Made by a program: the position numbers and the translations under genes. Positions 23,001-32,497 of a DNA stretch of 64,000 bases are shown here, piece by piece (position 1 is the first letter of the stretch; each line of letters begins with the position of its first letter). The stretch covers positions 558,001 through 622,000 of the forward strand of contig CAVPNW010000016.1 of the NCBI GenBank assembly GCA_963706875.1. The letters are read 5' to 3'. The notes beneath the pieces are model-generated. The model was not told the DNA's origin. It saw only the letters and a list, made by a program, of their open reading frames with translations, and did no database searches. The stretch comes from Prado023 sp963706875. Lineage in GTDB: Bacteria > Actinomycetota > Actinomycetes > S36-B12 > CAIYMF01.

Positions 23001-26000
23001 AGGACACGGGCCGGATCGCCCGTCGCCAGGGCACCGCGCAGCTTCTGGAGCTCGGGCACCGGCACACCCACGGGTGCGGCCGTCAGCGCTCGGTCCAGGA
23101 GGGCCACGGTGTGCGGCCGACCCGACCCGGCCAGCCGTGCCCGGTGGTACTCGAGGGTGGCCGTGATGCGCGGATCGGCACTGCGGTGGGCAGCGATCTG
23201 GTCGATCAGCCCATCGAGCGGGCCGACTTCGCGCTGCCCGGTCTCTGCGGCCAGCGCAGACTGCACCAGGTGGTCGACGTCCGCACGCGCCCAGGTGGAC
23301 GCCGACTCGAGCAGGACGTGGCGCCGCGGGTCGAACATGGGGGCGACCAGCGCAGCCGGCCCGTGCTCGGACTCCAGCAGGGCCAGGGTGGCCAGGACCT
23401 CCCGGTAGTCGGCGTCCAGGGGATCGCTGACCGGCACCCGGCCAAGGCGCGCCAGCACCTCCGAGGCCTGGTCGACGAGGATTCCCTCGACGTGCTCACG
23501 CAGCTCGTTGACAGCCGCGGCGTCCACGGTCCCACCCCCGGTGGAGGCGGCCGACACCGGGGCAACGGCGACCCCGGCCTCGGCGGCGGCGCCCCGGACA
23601 GCCTCGTCGATGAGGCCCTCCGCGCTCGACTCGGTCAAGGTCGCGAGGTCACCGCCGCGACGGCTGCTGCCCTCGCGGGTGCCCAGCGCCAGTGCCAGTG
23701 CCGTTCGGGCGATCCAGCCCTCACCGAGGCCCCAGTGGGTGGTGACTCGCTTGGCCAACCCGGACTGCGACGACCCGCGCGGGCCAAGGGCTGCGGTGAC
23801 CGCACCCTCGACCGCGGCGGACAGGACCGGTCCCGGGTAGCGGTAGCCGGCAGTCTTGCCGGCCAGCGTGCTGGTCAGCTCGACCAGCGGCACCTCGTGG
23901 GCGCCGTCCATCGCGGAGACGCCGAACTCCTTGCCGATGTCCATCAGGACCTGGTTGCGCCGGCTGGACGCGCCGTCGACCAACGACTCGATCGAGTCGT
24001 GCTCGAGCTGGTCGACACGCACGCCCACGCGCAGGGCCAGCAGGGCCGCGACTGCGGTGGCGTGGTCGACCGGGAGGTCGGCGACGGCTGCGGTCGCTGC
24101 CGCGGGGGCGGCTGCCGACGGGGCGGCGTGGGCCGCAACCGCGACGTCCGGCTCGGTCTCGTCGGATTCCTCCACCTCCAGCACCGGGGCCGGGTCCTGG
24201 GAGGTGTCGAACACCACCTCGGCGTCCACCTCCACGTTGAGCACCTCGGGGCGGGTCCCGCGATGGGTCGCCAGCGCCAGGGAGCCCTTCGAGAGGTTGG
24301 CCAGCGTCGGTGCGCTGCCCACCCCGATCTCGACGATCCGCTCAACGCCGAGCCCACCGAGCTCGACGGGGGTGCACATCAGCTCGAAGGTCTCGATCCA
24401 GCGCACCGGGGAGGCGAACTGCCACGCGAGCAGCTCGATCACCAAGGTGCGGGCCAAGGTGTCGCGGTCGGCGCTCGCAGCGTCCCAGTCAGCCAGGGCC
24501 TCGGCGAGGATCGGCGAGGCGCAGACGTCGTACACCCCCTGCACGTACTCGCGGTCGACGCGGAACAGGTGCGGGTACAGGTTGGGGATGTAGCGCCCCA
24601 CGAGGGCCTCGGTGTCGATGTGCTCGGGCAGCTTCTTCATCAGCTGCTTGCGGAAGTCGGCGACCCCACCGAGCAGCGCTGAGGAGTGGAACGGCACGTC
24701 GATCCCGGGGACGAGCAGCATGGGAGGTCGGCCCGGCTGGCCGGGGCCGATCCGGCGCTCCAACTCGGCCAGGGACCCCAGCGTTCCGGCGACGGCGTAC
24801 TGCTTGCCGCGCAGGTTGTGGTTGACGATCTCGCAGAGCTCACCGGTGTCGCCGGCGACCGCCGCCACCAGCTCCTCGGCCTGGGCGTGGGACAACCGCG
24901 CGAGGTGCGGGCGGATCACGGCCAGGCGGTAGTCGGAGTTGCCTGCTGCGTCGCGCGGCACCAGCCCGTGCATCCCCTGCCCGCGGGCGAACACGAGCTC
25001 GATCGCCCCCTCGAGGGTGAGGACCCCGTTGGAGGCGCCCAGGGCGTTGTACTCGCCGACGGAGTGTCCTGCGACGGCCGCATCCGGGTCGAAGACCCCG
25101 GCCTCGCGCATCTCGGCCACGGTGGCCATCGCCAGTGTGGCCATCGCGACCTGCGTGAACTGCGTCAGGTGCAGGACACCGGCCGGGTGACGATAGGTGG
25201 TGCCGACGGCCTCGATCGCCGTCGGGTTGTCCCGAACGATCTCAAGGATCGAGAAGCCCATGCGCTCCCGCGTCGCGGCGTCGGCCCGATCCCAGGTCTC
25301 GCGGGCGGCGGCGGAGCGCGCGTAGGCCTCCATGCCCATCCCCTGGGACTGGATGCCCTGGCCGGGGAACACGTACATGGTGCGCGGCCCGGCCACGACG
25401 GCACTGCCCATCGCGACGACGCCAGCCTCCGTGGTCGCCTCGACGGACACGATGCGAGCGCCGTCGCGCACGCCGGTTCGGGTGACGGTGAAGGTCACCT
25501 CCTGGCCCGGAAGTACCGGGGCCAGGAAGTCGATCGCCCACTCACGAAGTCGGCTGGAGTCACCCTCGGCGGCGGACTCCAGGACGGCGCGGGTCGCGGC
25601 CGCAGAGGTCCACATGCCGTGCACGATGCGCCCCGGCAGGCCCACGAACCGGGCGAGCAGGTCGCTGCGGTGGATGGGGTTGGCATCCCCGCTGACGGTG
25701 GCGAAGGCCTCGAGCTGGCTGGGGGCGGTGACCGTCAGGGTGCCCAGGGTGCGCACCGGGGTGGCCACGACGCCGACCCGCGCCTCAGGGGAGCTGGCCG
25801 ACGGCAGGGACGGGTCGACGACCGAACGCCGGACGAAGAAGCGGTCGGTCACATGCGCCGTACCCGCCTGGGAGTCGATCGCGATGACCAGGCCCCCGTC
25901 GACCCGGGTGAGCTCGGGCTCCCCGGCCGTGGCTGGGCTGTCGTCCTCGGCAGAGGACAGCGTGATCTCGTGGCGCAGGTGCACCAGGTCGAACATCGAG

Positions 26001-29000
26001 GAGGCCAGGCCGGCGTCGGCCAGTCCGGCGAAGACCTGGGGCCACAGGCGTGACATCACGCGGTCGGGGAGGGCTCCGGCGGCACCGACGGTCGCCGCAT
26101 GGGCGGCCGCGACGTCCTGGACGGCGGTGGGTCCCTCGGTCCCGCCCGCGAACATCGTGAGCAACCCGGACCCGGCTGCTTCCAGGCTGGCCTCGGTCAC
26201 CGCGAAGGTGACCACACCGGCATGCGCCGACACCTCGACGGGCAGCACGAGCTCGCCATCGCCGGGCAGCCCGAGGTCGGGCCAGTCCAGCGTGAGGGCC
26301 AGCGAGCGGTCCGGCTGCGCGGTGAGCGTGGCCGTCTCCGCCCCGCCCGAGGACCAGGTGGCGATGGCCCCGAGGATCGACCACTCATCGGCCGCCCCGA
26401 TCCGGTGCAGCGGGTTGGGGCGGCTGGCGCCCATCCACGTCCACGTGGGGGCAGCCAGAGCGGCAGCGAGCAGGGCCTCCGGGCCGGAGGCGGGCGCAGC
26501 CGGGTTCTGCCCGAGCCGGAAGCCGGCGATGTCCCGGGAGTCGGTGCCCACCGGGTCGACGGCTGCCAGCGCCTCGGCGACCGAGGTCTCGAAGCGATCC
26601 AGCAGGTGGGCGACGGGCTCGTCGACGGTGGTGATCCCCGACACGGCCACCGGGCCGGGGATGATCAGCACCTGGTCGGCGTCGTAGAGGTCGCTGTGCG
26701 ACTGCCACAGCGAGTCCGACTGGTACCAGCGGCGCACGTCGCCATCGATCACCGGCACGAACGGCACGGGCTTGCCCGGCATGCGGGCCACGGTCATGAA
26801 GTGCGCCACGTCGGCCGGGTGGATCAGGGCGGTGCGCGCGGCCGGGTAGGTGGCGATGAGCCGCTCGAGCGCAGCGACCGGGTCGTCGACCGACGCTGGG
26901 TCGGCGAACAGCGTCGCGATCCGCCCGGTGTCCGCGGGGTTCAGCCGGGCCTCGGCCTGCTGGAGCAGGGCGACGAACCGGCTGCGGTGGGTGCCGTCGA
27001 GCCAGGCACCGTCCTCGTAGCGACCATTGCGCCCCAGCGCGGTGAGCACGACGAAGCGCTCCAGCATCCCGGCGTAGGTCATCTCGGCGACGTCCCCGAA
27101 GTAGGGCTTGGCCGTGGCGGCCAGGGCCTCGATGATCTCAGCGCGCTGCGCCTGCACTGCTGCCTCGTCCCCGGCCACGGAGTCCAGCAGCCGGGCTGCG
27201 CGCGCGGCGCTGTTGTCCAGGAAGTGGATGTCGGCGTTCAGCCCGGAACGCCCGGACGTGGTCCCGCCGGCGACCTTGCCCCGGGGAACCCAGCCGTCGT
27301 GCCCCGCCGCAGCCGCCAGGGCAGCCTTGACCGACGGGGACGCGGCCGACTCGCGGGTGGCCATCGTGACCGTGCCCAGCAGGATCGCATCGACCGGCAT
27401 GGTCGCCGCACCGTGCACGTGCGCCCACGTGCCGGTGAGCAGGGCGCCTGCCCGCTCGGGGTCGGCGATCCCACCGCCCACTGCGAGCACGACATTCTCG
27501 TGCTCGCGGATCAGGTGATAGGTGGACAGCAGCAGCTCGTCGAGGTCCTCCCATGAGTGGTGCCCCCCGGCGACGCCACCCTCGAGGTGGATCCAGAGCG
27601 TGTGCGCGGTGTCCGCGGCGATCGCGAGGACCTCCTGGACCTGGGCGACGGTGCCGGGCTTGAACGCGTTGAGCCAGATACCCGCGGCCGCGAGCTCGTC
27701 GAGCAGGGCCAGTGCCTCGGCCTTGTCCGGGATGCCCGCCGAGATGGTGACGCCATTGATCGGAGCCCCTGCGGCCCGCGCCCTCTGCACGAGCCGCTCG
27801 CGGCCGACCTGCAGGTTCCACAGGTACGGGTCGAGGTGCAGCGCGTTGAGCACGACCTCCTGCCCCGGCTCGAGGCCCTCGGCCACCTCGGCGATCCGCT
27901 CGGTGAAGATGCGCTCGGTGACCTGGCCGCCGCCGGCCAGCTCGGCGACGTGGCCACCGTTGGCCGCCGCGATGACGATCGGTGCCTCAGCCGTCGAGGG
28001 TGTCATCCCGGGCAGGATCATCGGGGATCGGCCCGAGCGCTGCGTGTGCAGGTTCGCCAGGCGCAGCTGGCCGGCAGCGTCGCGGACCACCCGCGGCGCG
28101 AAGCGCTCGTAGGTCTGCGGGATCGCCGGGGCACTGCCCGGGGTGAACAGCGCCATGCGTCCGGCGGTCGTCGCCGGGTCGATCACGAGTGCCGCGCGGC
28201 CGCGCAGGTCGGCGGCGGTCTGCCCGGCCAGGGCACCCAGTGGGCTGACCATGATCGCGACGGTTCCCGCTGGGACGCTCCCGGTGACGGCACCGGCCCA
28301 GTCGTGGGGGCTGGCCAGCACGGAGGTCACGATCGCCTCCAGGGTTCCGGTGCCGGGCAGGTCCTGACCGGTCGCGGGGTCGGTGATCCGGGCGGAACCG
28401 ATGCCCGGCAGCGACAGGCCGAGCCCGGCGATCCGGGCCAGGGCGTCCTGGGCGGCGCCCTCGAGATCCGGGTGGTGGAACGGCACGGAGCTGGCCAGCG
28501 GCTCCCACGCGAAGCGGAAGGGCGTTCCGCCGAGCTGGCCGGCGGCACGCTTCTTCGCCTCCGCCTGGGCCAGCCCCTCGAGCCCGGCGCGCAGGTGGGC
28601 CAAGGAGGTCGGGTCGCCGGCGAGGATGTGCCGGGTGGGCCCGTTGACGACGGCGATCGCGATGTGCTCCTGCGCACCGACACCGGCGAGGATCGCCGAC
28701 AGGCGCGCAGTGCGAGGCCCGGAGATCGCCACCATGGGCGTGCCGGCCGCCTCATCCCCGGCCAGGGCAGCGGCCACCGCCGAGTCGGACACGGCCCACG
28801 GGTGCCGCGCGGCACAGGCGCCCATGACAGCGGCGATGCGGGCGGCATCAGCGGCCACACGGACGGGCACGAGGCCATCGCGCCCTCGCGCAGTGGCCAC
28901 GACGGCGGCCAGGAGCCCCGCACTGTGGCCGGCGCTGCGCGTGGTCGGGGCAGTAGTGGCCGGCCTCAGTCCCTCGCCGTCCAGAGCTGCCAGGCAGACC

Positions 29001-29362
29001 AGGTTCGTCAGGAGGTTGCCCACCAGCGAGAACGGACCCGTCGCGGCGACGGGACTGATCGGGTCCTCGGGGCTGGAGGGCAGCAGGTGCGAGAACCCGT
29101 CGGCGAAGAGCCCGAGGCTGCGCACGGCCGGGGTCTGGGCCCAGTCGTCGAGGTCGGTCACGACCGTGTCGACCCACGCGGCCAGCTCGGGGCGACCCAC
29201 CAGGGCGGTGGCCAGGGCACGGGGCCAGGCCGCGTCGATCCCCGGGAACAGCAGCGAGGTGCGATGCACCCCGGCACCGAGCCCGGCGGCCAAGCTGCCG
29301 GGCAGGGCGGCCGCGGGGGCGCCGGTCACGGTCGGGTGGGACTGTCCTGCGGTCGTCGTCAT
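20096..29362 (-). CDS. fas: Type I fatty acid synthase, multidomain
   Basis: 3088 residues from ATG 29362 (GAGAGG just upstream; the frame opens at 29410 but without a ribosome site). It performs the full cycle of de novo fatty acid synthesis in the cytosol. Domains in order, by motif: acetyl transferase (GHSAG near 144), FMN enoyl reductase (MILPGMTPSTAEAP near 450), hot-dog dehydratase (NPIHRSD...GLPGRIVHGMW near 1227), malonyl/palmitoyl transferase (FPGQG near 1332, GHSVGEY near 1434), ACP (DSIESLVDGASSRRNQ near 1800), ketoreductase (VTGASPNSIAW near 2142) and ketosynthase (VAACATAAVS near 2739, TGHSKGG near 2931). All catalytic motifs look intact. The order is that of actinobacterial FAS-I, a head-to-tail fusion of fungal-type beta and alpha chains. 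Lies 180 bases downstream of glnE; upstream sequence is AT-rich. Confidence 0.97.
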   Translation of the reverse strand: MTTTAGQSHPTVTGAPAAALPGSLAAGLGAGVHRTSLLFPGIDAAWPRALATALVGRPELAAWVDTVVTDLDDWAQTPAVRSLGLFADGFSHLLPSSPEDPISPVAATGPFSLVGNLLTNLVCLAALDGEGLRPATTAPTTRSAGHSAGLLAAVVATARGRDGLVPVRVAADAARIAAVMGACAARHPWAVSDSAVAAALAGDEAAGTPMVAISGPRTARLSAILAGVGAQEHIAIAVVNGPTRHILAGDPTSLAHLRAGLEGLAQAEAKKRAAGQLGGTPFRFAWEPLASSVPFHHPDLEGAAQDALARIAGLGLSLPGIGSARITDPATGQDLPGTGTLEAIVTSVLASPHDWAGAVTGSVPAGTVAIMVSPLGALAGQTAADLRGRAALVIDPATTAGRMALFTPGSAPAIPQTYERFAPRVVRDAAGQLRLANLHTQRSGRSPMILPGMTPSTAEAPIVIAAANGGHVAELAGGGQVTERIFTERIAEVAEGLEPGQEVVLNALHLDPYLWNLQVGRERLVQRARAAGAPINGVTISAGIPDKAEALALLDELAAAGIWLNAFKPGTVAQVQEVLAIAADTAHTLWIHLEGGVAGGHHSWEDLDELLLSTYHLIREHENVVLAVGGGIADPERAGALLTGTWAHVHGAATMPVDAILLGTVTMATRESAASPSVKAALAAAAGHDGWVPRGKVAGGTTSGRSGLNADIHFLDNSAARAARLLDSVAGDEAAVQAQRAEIIEALAATAKPYFGDVAEMTYAGMLERFVVLTALGRNGRYEDGAWLDGTHRSRFVALLQQAEARLNPADTGRIATLFADPASVDDPVAALERLIATYPAARTALIHPADVAHFMTVARMPGKPVPFVPVIDGDVRRWYQSDSLWQSHSDLYDADQVLIIPGPVAVSGITTVDEPVAHLLDRFETSVAEALAAVDPVGTDSRDIAGFRLGQNPAAPASGPEALLAAALAAPTWTWMGASRPNPLHRIGAADEWSILGAIATWSSGGAETATLTAQPDRSLALTLDWPDLGLPGDGELVLPVEVSAHAGVVTFAVTEASLEAAGSGLLTMFAGGTEGPTAVQDVAAAHAATVGAAGALPDRVMSRLWPQVFAGLADAGLASSMFDLVHLRHEITLSSAEDDSPATAGEPELTRVDGGLVIAIDSQAGTAHVTDRFFVRRSVVDPSLPSASSPEARVGVVATPVRTLGTLTVTAPSQLEAFATVSGDANPIHRSDLLARFVGLPGRIVHGMWTSAAATRAVLESAAEGDSSRLREWAIDFLAPVLPGQEVTFTVTRTGVRDGARIVSVEATTEAGVVAMGSAVVAGPRTMYVFPGQGIQSQGMGMEAYARSAAARETWDRADAATRERMGFSILEIVRDNPTAIEAVGTTYRHPAGVLHLTQFTQVAMATLAMATVAEMREAGVFDPDAAVAGHSVGEYNALGASNGVLTLEGAIELVFARGQGMHGLVPRDAAGNSDYRLAVIRPHLARLSHAQAEELVAAVAGDTGELCEIVNHNLRGKQYAVAGTLGSLAELERRIGPGQPGRPPMLLVPGIDVPFHSSALLGGVADFRKQLMKKLPEHIDTEALVGRYIPNLYPHLFRVDREYVQGVYDVCASPILAEALADWDAASADRDTLARTLVIELLAWQFASPVRWIETFELMCTPVELGGLGVERIVEIGVGSAPTLANLSKGSLALATHRGTRPEVLNVEVDAEVVFDTSQDPAPVLEVEESDETEPDVAVAAHAAPSAAAPAAATAAVADLPVDHATAVAALLALRVGVRVDQLEHDSIESLVDGASSRRNQVLMDIGKEFGVSAMDGAHEVPLVELTSTLAGKTAGYRYPGPVLSAAVEGAVTAALGPRGSSQSGLAKRVTTHWGLGEGWIARTALALALGTREGSSRRGGDLATLTESSAEGLIDEAVRGAAAEAGVAVAPVSAASTGGGTVDAAAVNELREHVEGILVDQASEVLARLGRVPVSDPLDADYREVLATLALLESEHGPAALVAPMFDPRRHVLLESASTWARADVDHLVQSALAAETGQREVGPLDGLIDQIAAHRSADPRITATLEYHRARLAGSGRPHTVALLDRALTAAPVGVPVPELQKLRGALATGDPARVLAAAEALGQAPADFSGEVALVTGASPNSIAWSSVAHLLRGGATVVLVTTSDTPERVAAYRDLERRYAGPGAQLHIVRANLASFADIDALIEWMVTPTFEDLGPVTREVKPALWPTLVLPFAAAPAMGELPDTGRDSQLTLRLLLLGVQRLVGGLAERASAARRDRFSVILPMSPNHGTFGGDGAYGDAKAALETMANKWSSEGSRWGAQTRIISAEIGWVRGTGLMAANDRVARYVEDELGVVTYSAEQMGALIAALATQPFRVEAERAPLRLDLSGGLAGRADLGAALASAVAELTAAAAAGGERESAADATIAALPNLPVILAGARGQVAVPAGTSRATVRAEDMIVMVGIAEYGPWGGSTTRWQAEVGDLGASGVVELAWRCGLIDWDGTAGGWVDVESGSPVVEADIADRYREQVEGRSGVRLFEHDAAVAANGVWEFTEVFLDRALTKVLPAEAEARAMAANAPGALVTQVEEGWLLTLPAGASVRIPRRKPLLRAAGGQFPLGSDPTRHGLDSGIAGSMDALTAWNVVITAEALADAGVSAEELVSSVHPSLVGNTQGSGMGGMSSISKVFMGPLAGRQYANDVLQEALGNVVSAHVNQGLIGGYGPMVHPVAACATAAVSLEEAVDKIALGKAEIIIGGGWDDLSTEGITGFANMAATADNAAMIESGLHPRQHSRPGDRRRRGFVESQGGGSFIICRGSVALALGLPVRAVVGYAASFGDGIHTSIPAPGLGALGCVRGGVDSPLGRALATLGLAADDVTVVSKHDTSTEANDPNEAFVHETIQQALGRTPGAPLRVISQKSLTGHSKGGAAAWQMAGLCDVFETGTVPGNANLVSADPRVTPGDALVVDYKSLHRVEPVRAALVTSLGFGHVSAVVALAHPDVFVEAIPEEQRSAYVQRAHERRVSGARARLVAAYGGDPVFDRRTDRRLGQGSTYEVREREAGMLLDPAGTLPGLAGA

Positions 29363-29402
29363 CGTCGAGCCTCTCGGGAGGTGCGGTGTGCCCCCAGGTG
29401 TA

Positions 29403-29450
29403 CCCACCACTTATATGAGTAAACCTTCATGTTTCGCGGCCAATGATACG
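29403..29450 (-). promoter_or_regulatory. AT-rich putative fas promoter/operator region
   Basis: A rare AT-rich island in this GC-rich window, about 50-90 bases before the fas start. CATATAAG reads on the minus strand (29417-29410), a plausible -10, and ATGA...TCAT (29414-29429) gives a short imperfect inverted repeat. No good -35 is seen. Confidence 0.35.
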
Positions 29451-29542
29451 CACCCTCGCACCGCTGGGGAAATCCTCACGGGACCTCCGGCAGGGGGTGA
29501 CAGGGTCCAATGGCCCTATCGCCCATGGGGCCGAAGGAACGC

Positions 29543-32488
29543 CTACTGGCCGTAGAAGAGCCGCTCCGAAGCGGCCCGGGCGCGTCGGGTCGTGCGCCGG
29601 TAGTCCTCGAGAAGGGCGCCGGACTCCCCCGGCGCGTATCCCAGGATCCGACCAACCGCGGCCAGCTCGTGGACCTCGGTGGGGACCATGTCGGTGGCCC
29701 GACCACGCACCAGCATCACGACGTTGCGGATCCGGGTGGCCATCCGCCACGCATCGGAGAGCACGTCGGCGTCGGCGGGCTCCAGCAGGCCGGTGCGCCG
29801 GGCCGCCTCGAGCGCCGCCATGGTCCTCGTCGTGCGCAGCTCGGGGATCCCATGGGCGTGCTGCAGCTGCAGCAGCTGGATCACCCATTCGACATCCGAG
29901 AGCCCGCCGCGGCCCAGCTTGGTGTGCAGCGTCGGGTCCGCACCCCGCGGCAGCCGCTCGTTCTCCATCCGGGCCTTGAGCCGCCGGATCTCGCGCAGCT
30001 GGTCGGCGCCGACCCCGTCGGCCGGCCAGCGGATCGGGTCGATCCCCGTGCGCACCCGGGCCCAGACGTCGGCGTCGCCGGCAACGAGGTCAGCGCGCAG
30101 CAGCGCCTGGGCCTCCCAGAAGGAGCGCCAGCGGTCGTAGTAGGCCAGGTAGGAGGCCACTGTGCGCACCGGCGGGCCCTGCTTGCCCTCGGGCCGCAGG
30201 TCTGTGTCCAACTGGAGTGGGGGATCCGGGGACGGGGCGTTGAGCAGGGAGCGCACCTCGTTGGCCACCAGGGTCGCCGCAGCGGCGGCCTCCCGCTCGT
30301 CGACCCCGGGCAGCGGGTCGTGGACGAACACCACGTCGGCGTCGCTGCCGTAGCCGATCTCGCCCCCGCCGTAGCGACCCATCCCGATCACGAGCATCCG
30401 TGTGGGCAGCGCCGAACCGCGCGCGCGCTCCACCTCGGCGGTCGCCGCCAGCAGGGCACCGGAGATCGTGGCGTCGGCGACGTCGGTCAGCGCATTGCCG
30501 ACGTCATCGACGGTCAGGGGCTCGAGGATGTCGGTGGCCGAGATCCGGAACAGCTCGCGCCGGCGCAGGGCCCGCACGGCCACCACGGCCTCAGCGGCAT
30601 CGTCATAGCGGGCAGCGGTCGCCATGAACTCCGCAGTCAGGGGACCGGACTGCCGGGGCCGCAGCTCGGAGGCGTCGGCGAGCAGGGCGACGCCGTCAGG
30701 GGCCCGCAGCAGCAGCTCGGAGGCGTAGCGGCTGCTGGCCAGGACGCGAGCCATCCGCTCGGCGCAGGCCGACTCGTCGCGCAGCAGGCGCAGGTACCAG
30801 GGCGTCCCGCCGAGATCGTCGCTGACACGGCGGAACCCGAGCAGTCCGGCGTCGGGGTCCGGGGCGTCGGCGAACCACCCGAGCATGACCGGCAGCAGGG
30901 TCCGCTGGATCGCCGCGCGCCGGCTGACCCCGGAGGTCAGTGCCTCGATGTGGTTCAACGCCCCGGCCGGGTCGCGGAAGCCCAGGGCGTCCAGGCGCTC
31001 GCGGGCGGCCTGCGGGGTCAGCCGGGCCTGGCCGCTGTCCAGGCGCGCGACCGCGTCCAGCAGTGGGCGGTAGAACAGCTTCTCGTGGATGCGCCGGACC
31101 TCATGCGCCCGGCGCTGCCATGCGTCGACGAGCTCCTTGCCCGGATCGGCGGTGAACCCCATCGAGCGACCGAGGCGTCGCAGGTCCTCGTCCTCGCGGG
31201 GAACCACGTGCGAGCGCACCAACCGGTGCATCTGGATCCGGTGCTCCAGCGTGCGCAGGAACCGGTAGGCGCCGGCGAGTCCTGATGCGTCCTCGCGGCC
31301 CACGTACCCCCAGGTGGCCAGCGACTCCAGGGCGGTCAGGGTGGTCGGGCTGCGCAGCATCACATCGCTTCGCCCGTGCACCAGCTGCAGCAGCTGCACG
31401 CTGAACTCGACATCGCGCAACCCGCCCTTGCCGAGCTTGAGCTGGCGATCGGCATCCTTGGCCGGCACGTTGCGCTCGACCCGCTGGCGCATCCGCTGCA
31501 CCTCGGTGACGAACCCGTCGCGGTCGGCTGCCGACCACACGAACGGCAGCACCGCGTCGATGTAGGCCGCCCCGAGCTCCTCGTCGCCGGCGACGGCGCG
31601 CGCCTTGAGCAGGGCCTGGAACTCCCAGGTCTTGGCCCAGCGCTCGTAGTAGCCCACGTGGCTGCGCAGGGTGCGCACCAGCGCGCCGGCCCGCCCCTCG
31701 GGGCGCAGGTTGGCGTCGACCTCCCAGATCGCGCCCTCGGCCGTGGGCTGGCTGCACAGGCGCATGACGCTCGAGGCCAGGGCGGTCGCGGTGCGCAGGG
31801 CCTCGGACTCCTCGACCCCCTCGGCCGGCTCGGCGACGAAGATCACGTCCACGTCGCTGATGTAGTTCAACTCACGCCCGCCGCACTTGCCCATCCCGAT
31901 GATGGCCAGCCGGGCCTGCGGGGCGTCGGCCGGGAGCTGCTCGCGCGCGGCGGCCAGGGCGCCGGACAGGACCGCGTCGGCCAGCTCGGACAGCCGCAGG
32001 GCGGTCAGCTCGAAGGGCGCGCCATGGGCGACGTCGGCGATCGCGATCCGCAGCAGGGCGGCCTTGTGGGCCACGCGCAGGACGTCGGCGACCCCCGGTC
32101 CCGCTCCTGTGACGGCGGCCACGACCTGCTCGCGCAGCGCCTCGGCGACCGGCGGCGGGGAGTCCTCGAACAGGATCTCGAGATGCTCGGGGTGGCGGAC
32201 CAGGTGCTCGGCGAGCGCGACGGACACCCCCGTGGTCAGGGCGAACCGGCGCCAGGCTCGGGGGTCGCCGGCGACGGCGGCGATGCGCTGGGGTGCGGCG
32301 GCCTGCAGGTCCAGGGCCGCGCGCACGACCTGGCCCGGGTCGGCTGCCGCGCCCAACTCGTCGAGCAGGCCCTCGGACCACCACCCGACGTCCATCAGGG
32401 CGGCCCCGGCGCGCTGGGCGTCCGGGACGCCCAGGCGGGCCAACCGGCCTGCGGGGGTGTCGGCTCGACCTGACGGGGGCTCGGTCAC
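29543..32488 (-). CDS. glnE: Bifunctional glutamine synthetase adenylyltransferase/adenylyl-removing enzyme
   Basis: 981 residues, full length for the family. Attaches AMP to, and removes it from, the conserved tyrosine of GlnA to set its activity. Two homologous nucleotidyltransferase domains are clear: GMGKCGGRELNYISDVDVIF near residue 199 (removing domain) and GMGRYGGGEIGYGSDADVVF near 700 (transferase domain). Each has the G-G-x-E/x-L-N-x-x-S-D-x-D layout and keeps its paired metal-binding aspartates. It follows glnA2 by nine bases, so the two form an operon; its target GlnA is encoded at the start of this window on the opposite strand. Confidence 0.96.
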   Translation of the reverse strand: MTEPPSGRADTPAGRLARLGVPDAQRAGAALMDVGWWSEGLLDELGAAADPGQVVRAALDLQAAAPQRIAAVAGDPRAWRRFALTTGVSVALAEHLVRHPEHLEILFEDSPPPVAEALREQVVAAVTGAGPGVADVLRVAHKAALLRIAIADVAHGAPFELTALRLSELADAVLSGALAAAREQLPADAPQARLAIIGMGKCGGRELNYISDVDVIFVAEPAEGVEESEALRTATALASSVMRLCSQPTAEGAIWEVDANLRPEGRAGALVRTLRSHVGYYERWAKTWEFQALLKARAVAGDEELGAAYIDAVLPFVWSAADRDGFVTEVQRMRQRVERNVPAKDADRQLKLGKGGLRDVEFSVQLLQLVHGRSDVMLRSPTTLTALESLATWGYVGREDASGLAGAYRFLRTLEHRIQMHRLVRSHVVPREDEDLRRLGRSMGFTADPGKELVDAWQRRAHEVRRIHEKLFYRPLLDAVARLDSGQARLTPQAARERLDALGFRDPAGALNHIEALTSGVSRRAAIQRTLLPVMLGWFADAPDPDAGLLGFRRVSDDLGGTPWYLRLLRDESACAERMARVLASSRYASELLLRAPDGVALLADASELRPRQSGPLTAEFMATAARYDDAAEAVVAVRALRRRELFRISATDILEPLTVDDVGNALTDVADATISGALLAATAEVERARGSALPTRMLVIGMGRYGGGEIGYGSDADVVFVHDPLPGVDEREAAAAATLVANEVRSLLNAPSPDPPLQLDTDLRPEGKQGPPVRTVASYLAYYDRWRSFWEAQALLRADLVAGDADVWARVRTGIDPIRWPADGVGADQLREIRRLKARMENERLPRGADPTLHTKLGRGGLSDVEWVIQLLQLQHAHGIPELRTTRTMAALEAARRTGLLEPADADVLSDAWRMATRIRNVVMLVRGRATDMVPTEVHELAAVGRILGYAPGESGALLEDYRRTTRRARAASERLFYGQ

Positions 32489-32497
32489 GATCGACGC

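Noticed and set aside
24686..26687. Several long plus-strand frames inside the fas gene
   Set aside because: All are antisense to catalytic domains of FAS-I with conserved motifs; typical high-GC shadows.
29414..29429. ATGA...TCAT inverted repeat upstream of fas as a FasR operator
   Set aside because: Arms are only four bases and do not match an operator I can name. Kept only as an AT-rich promoter region.
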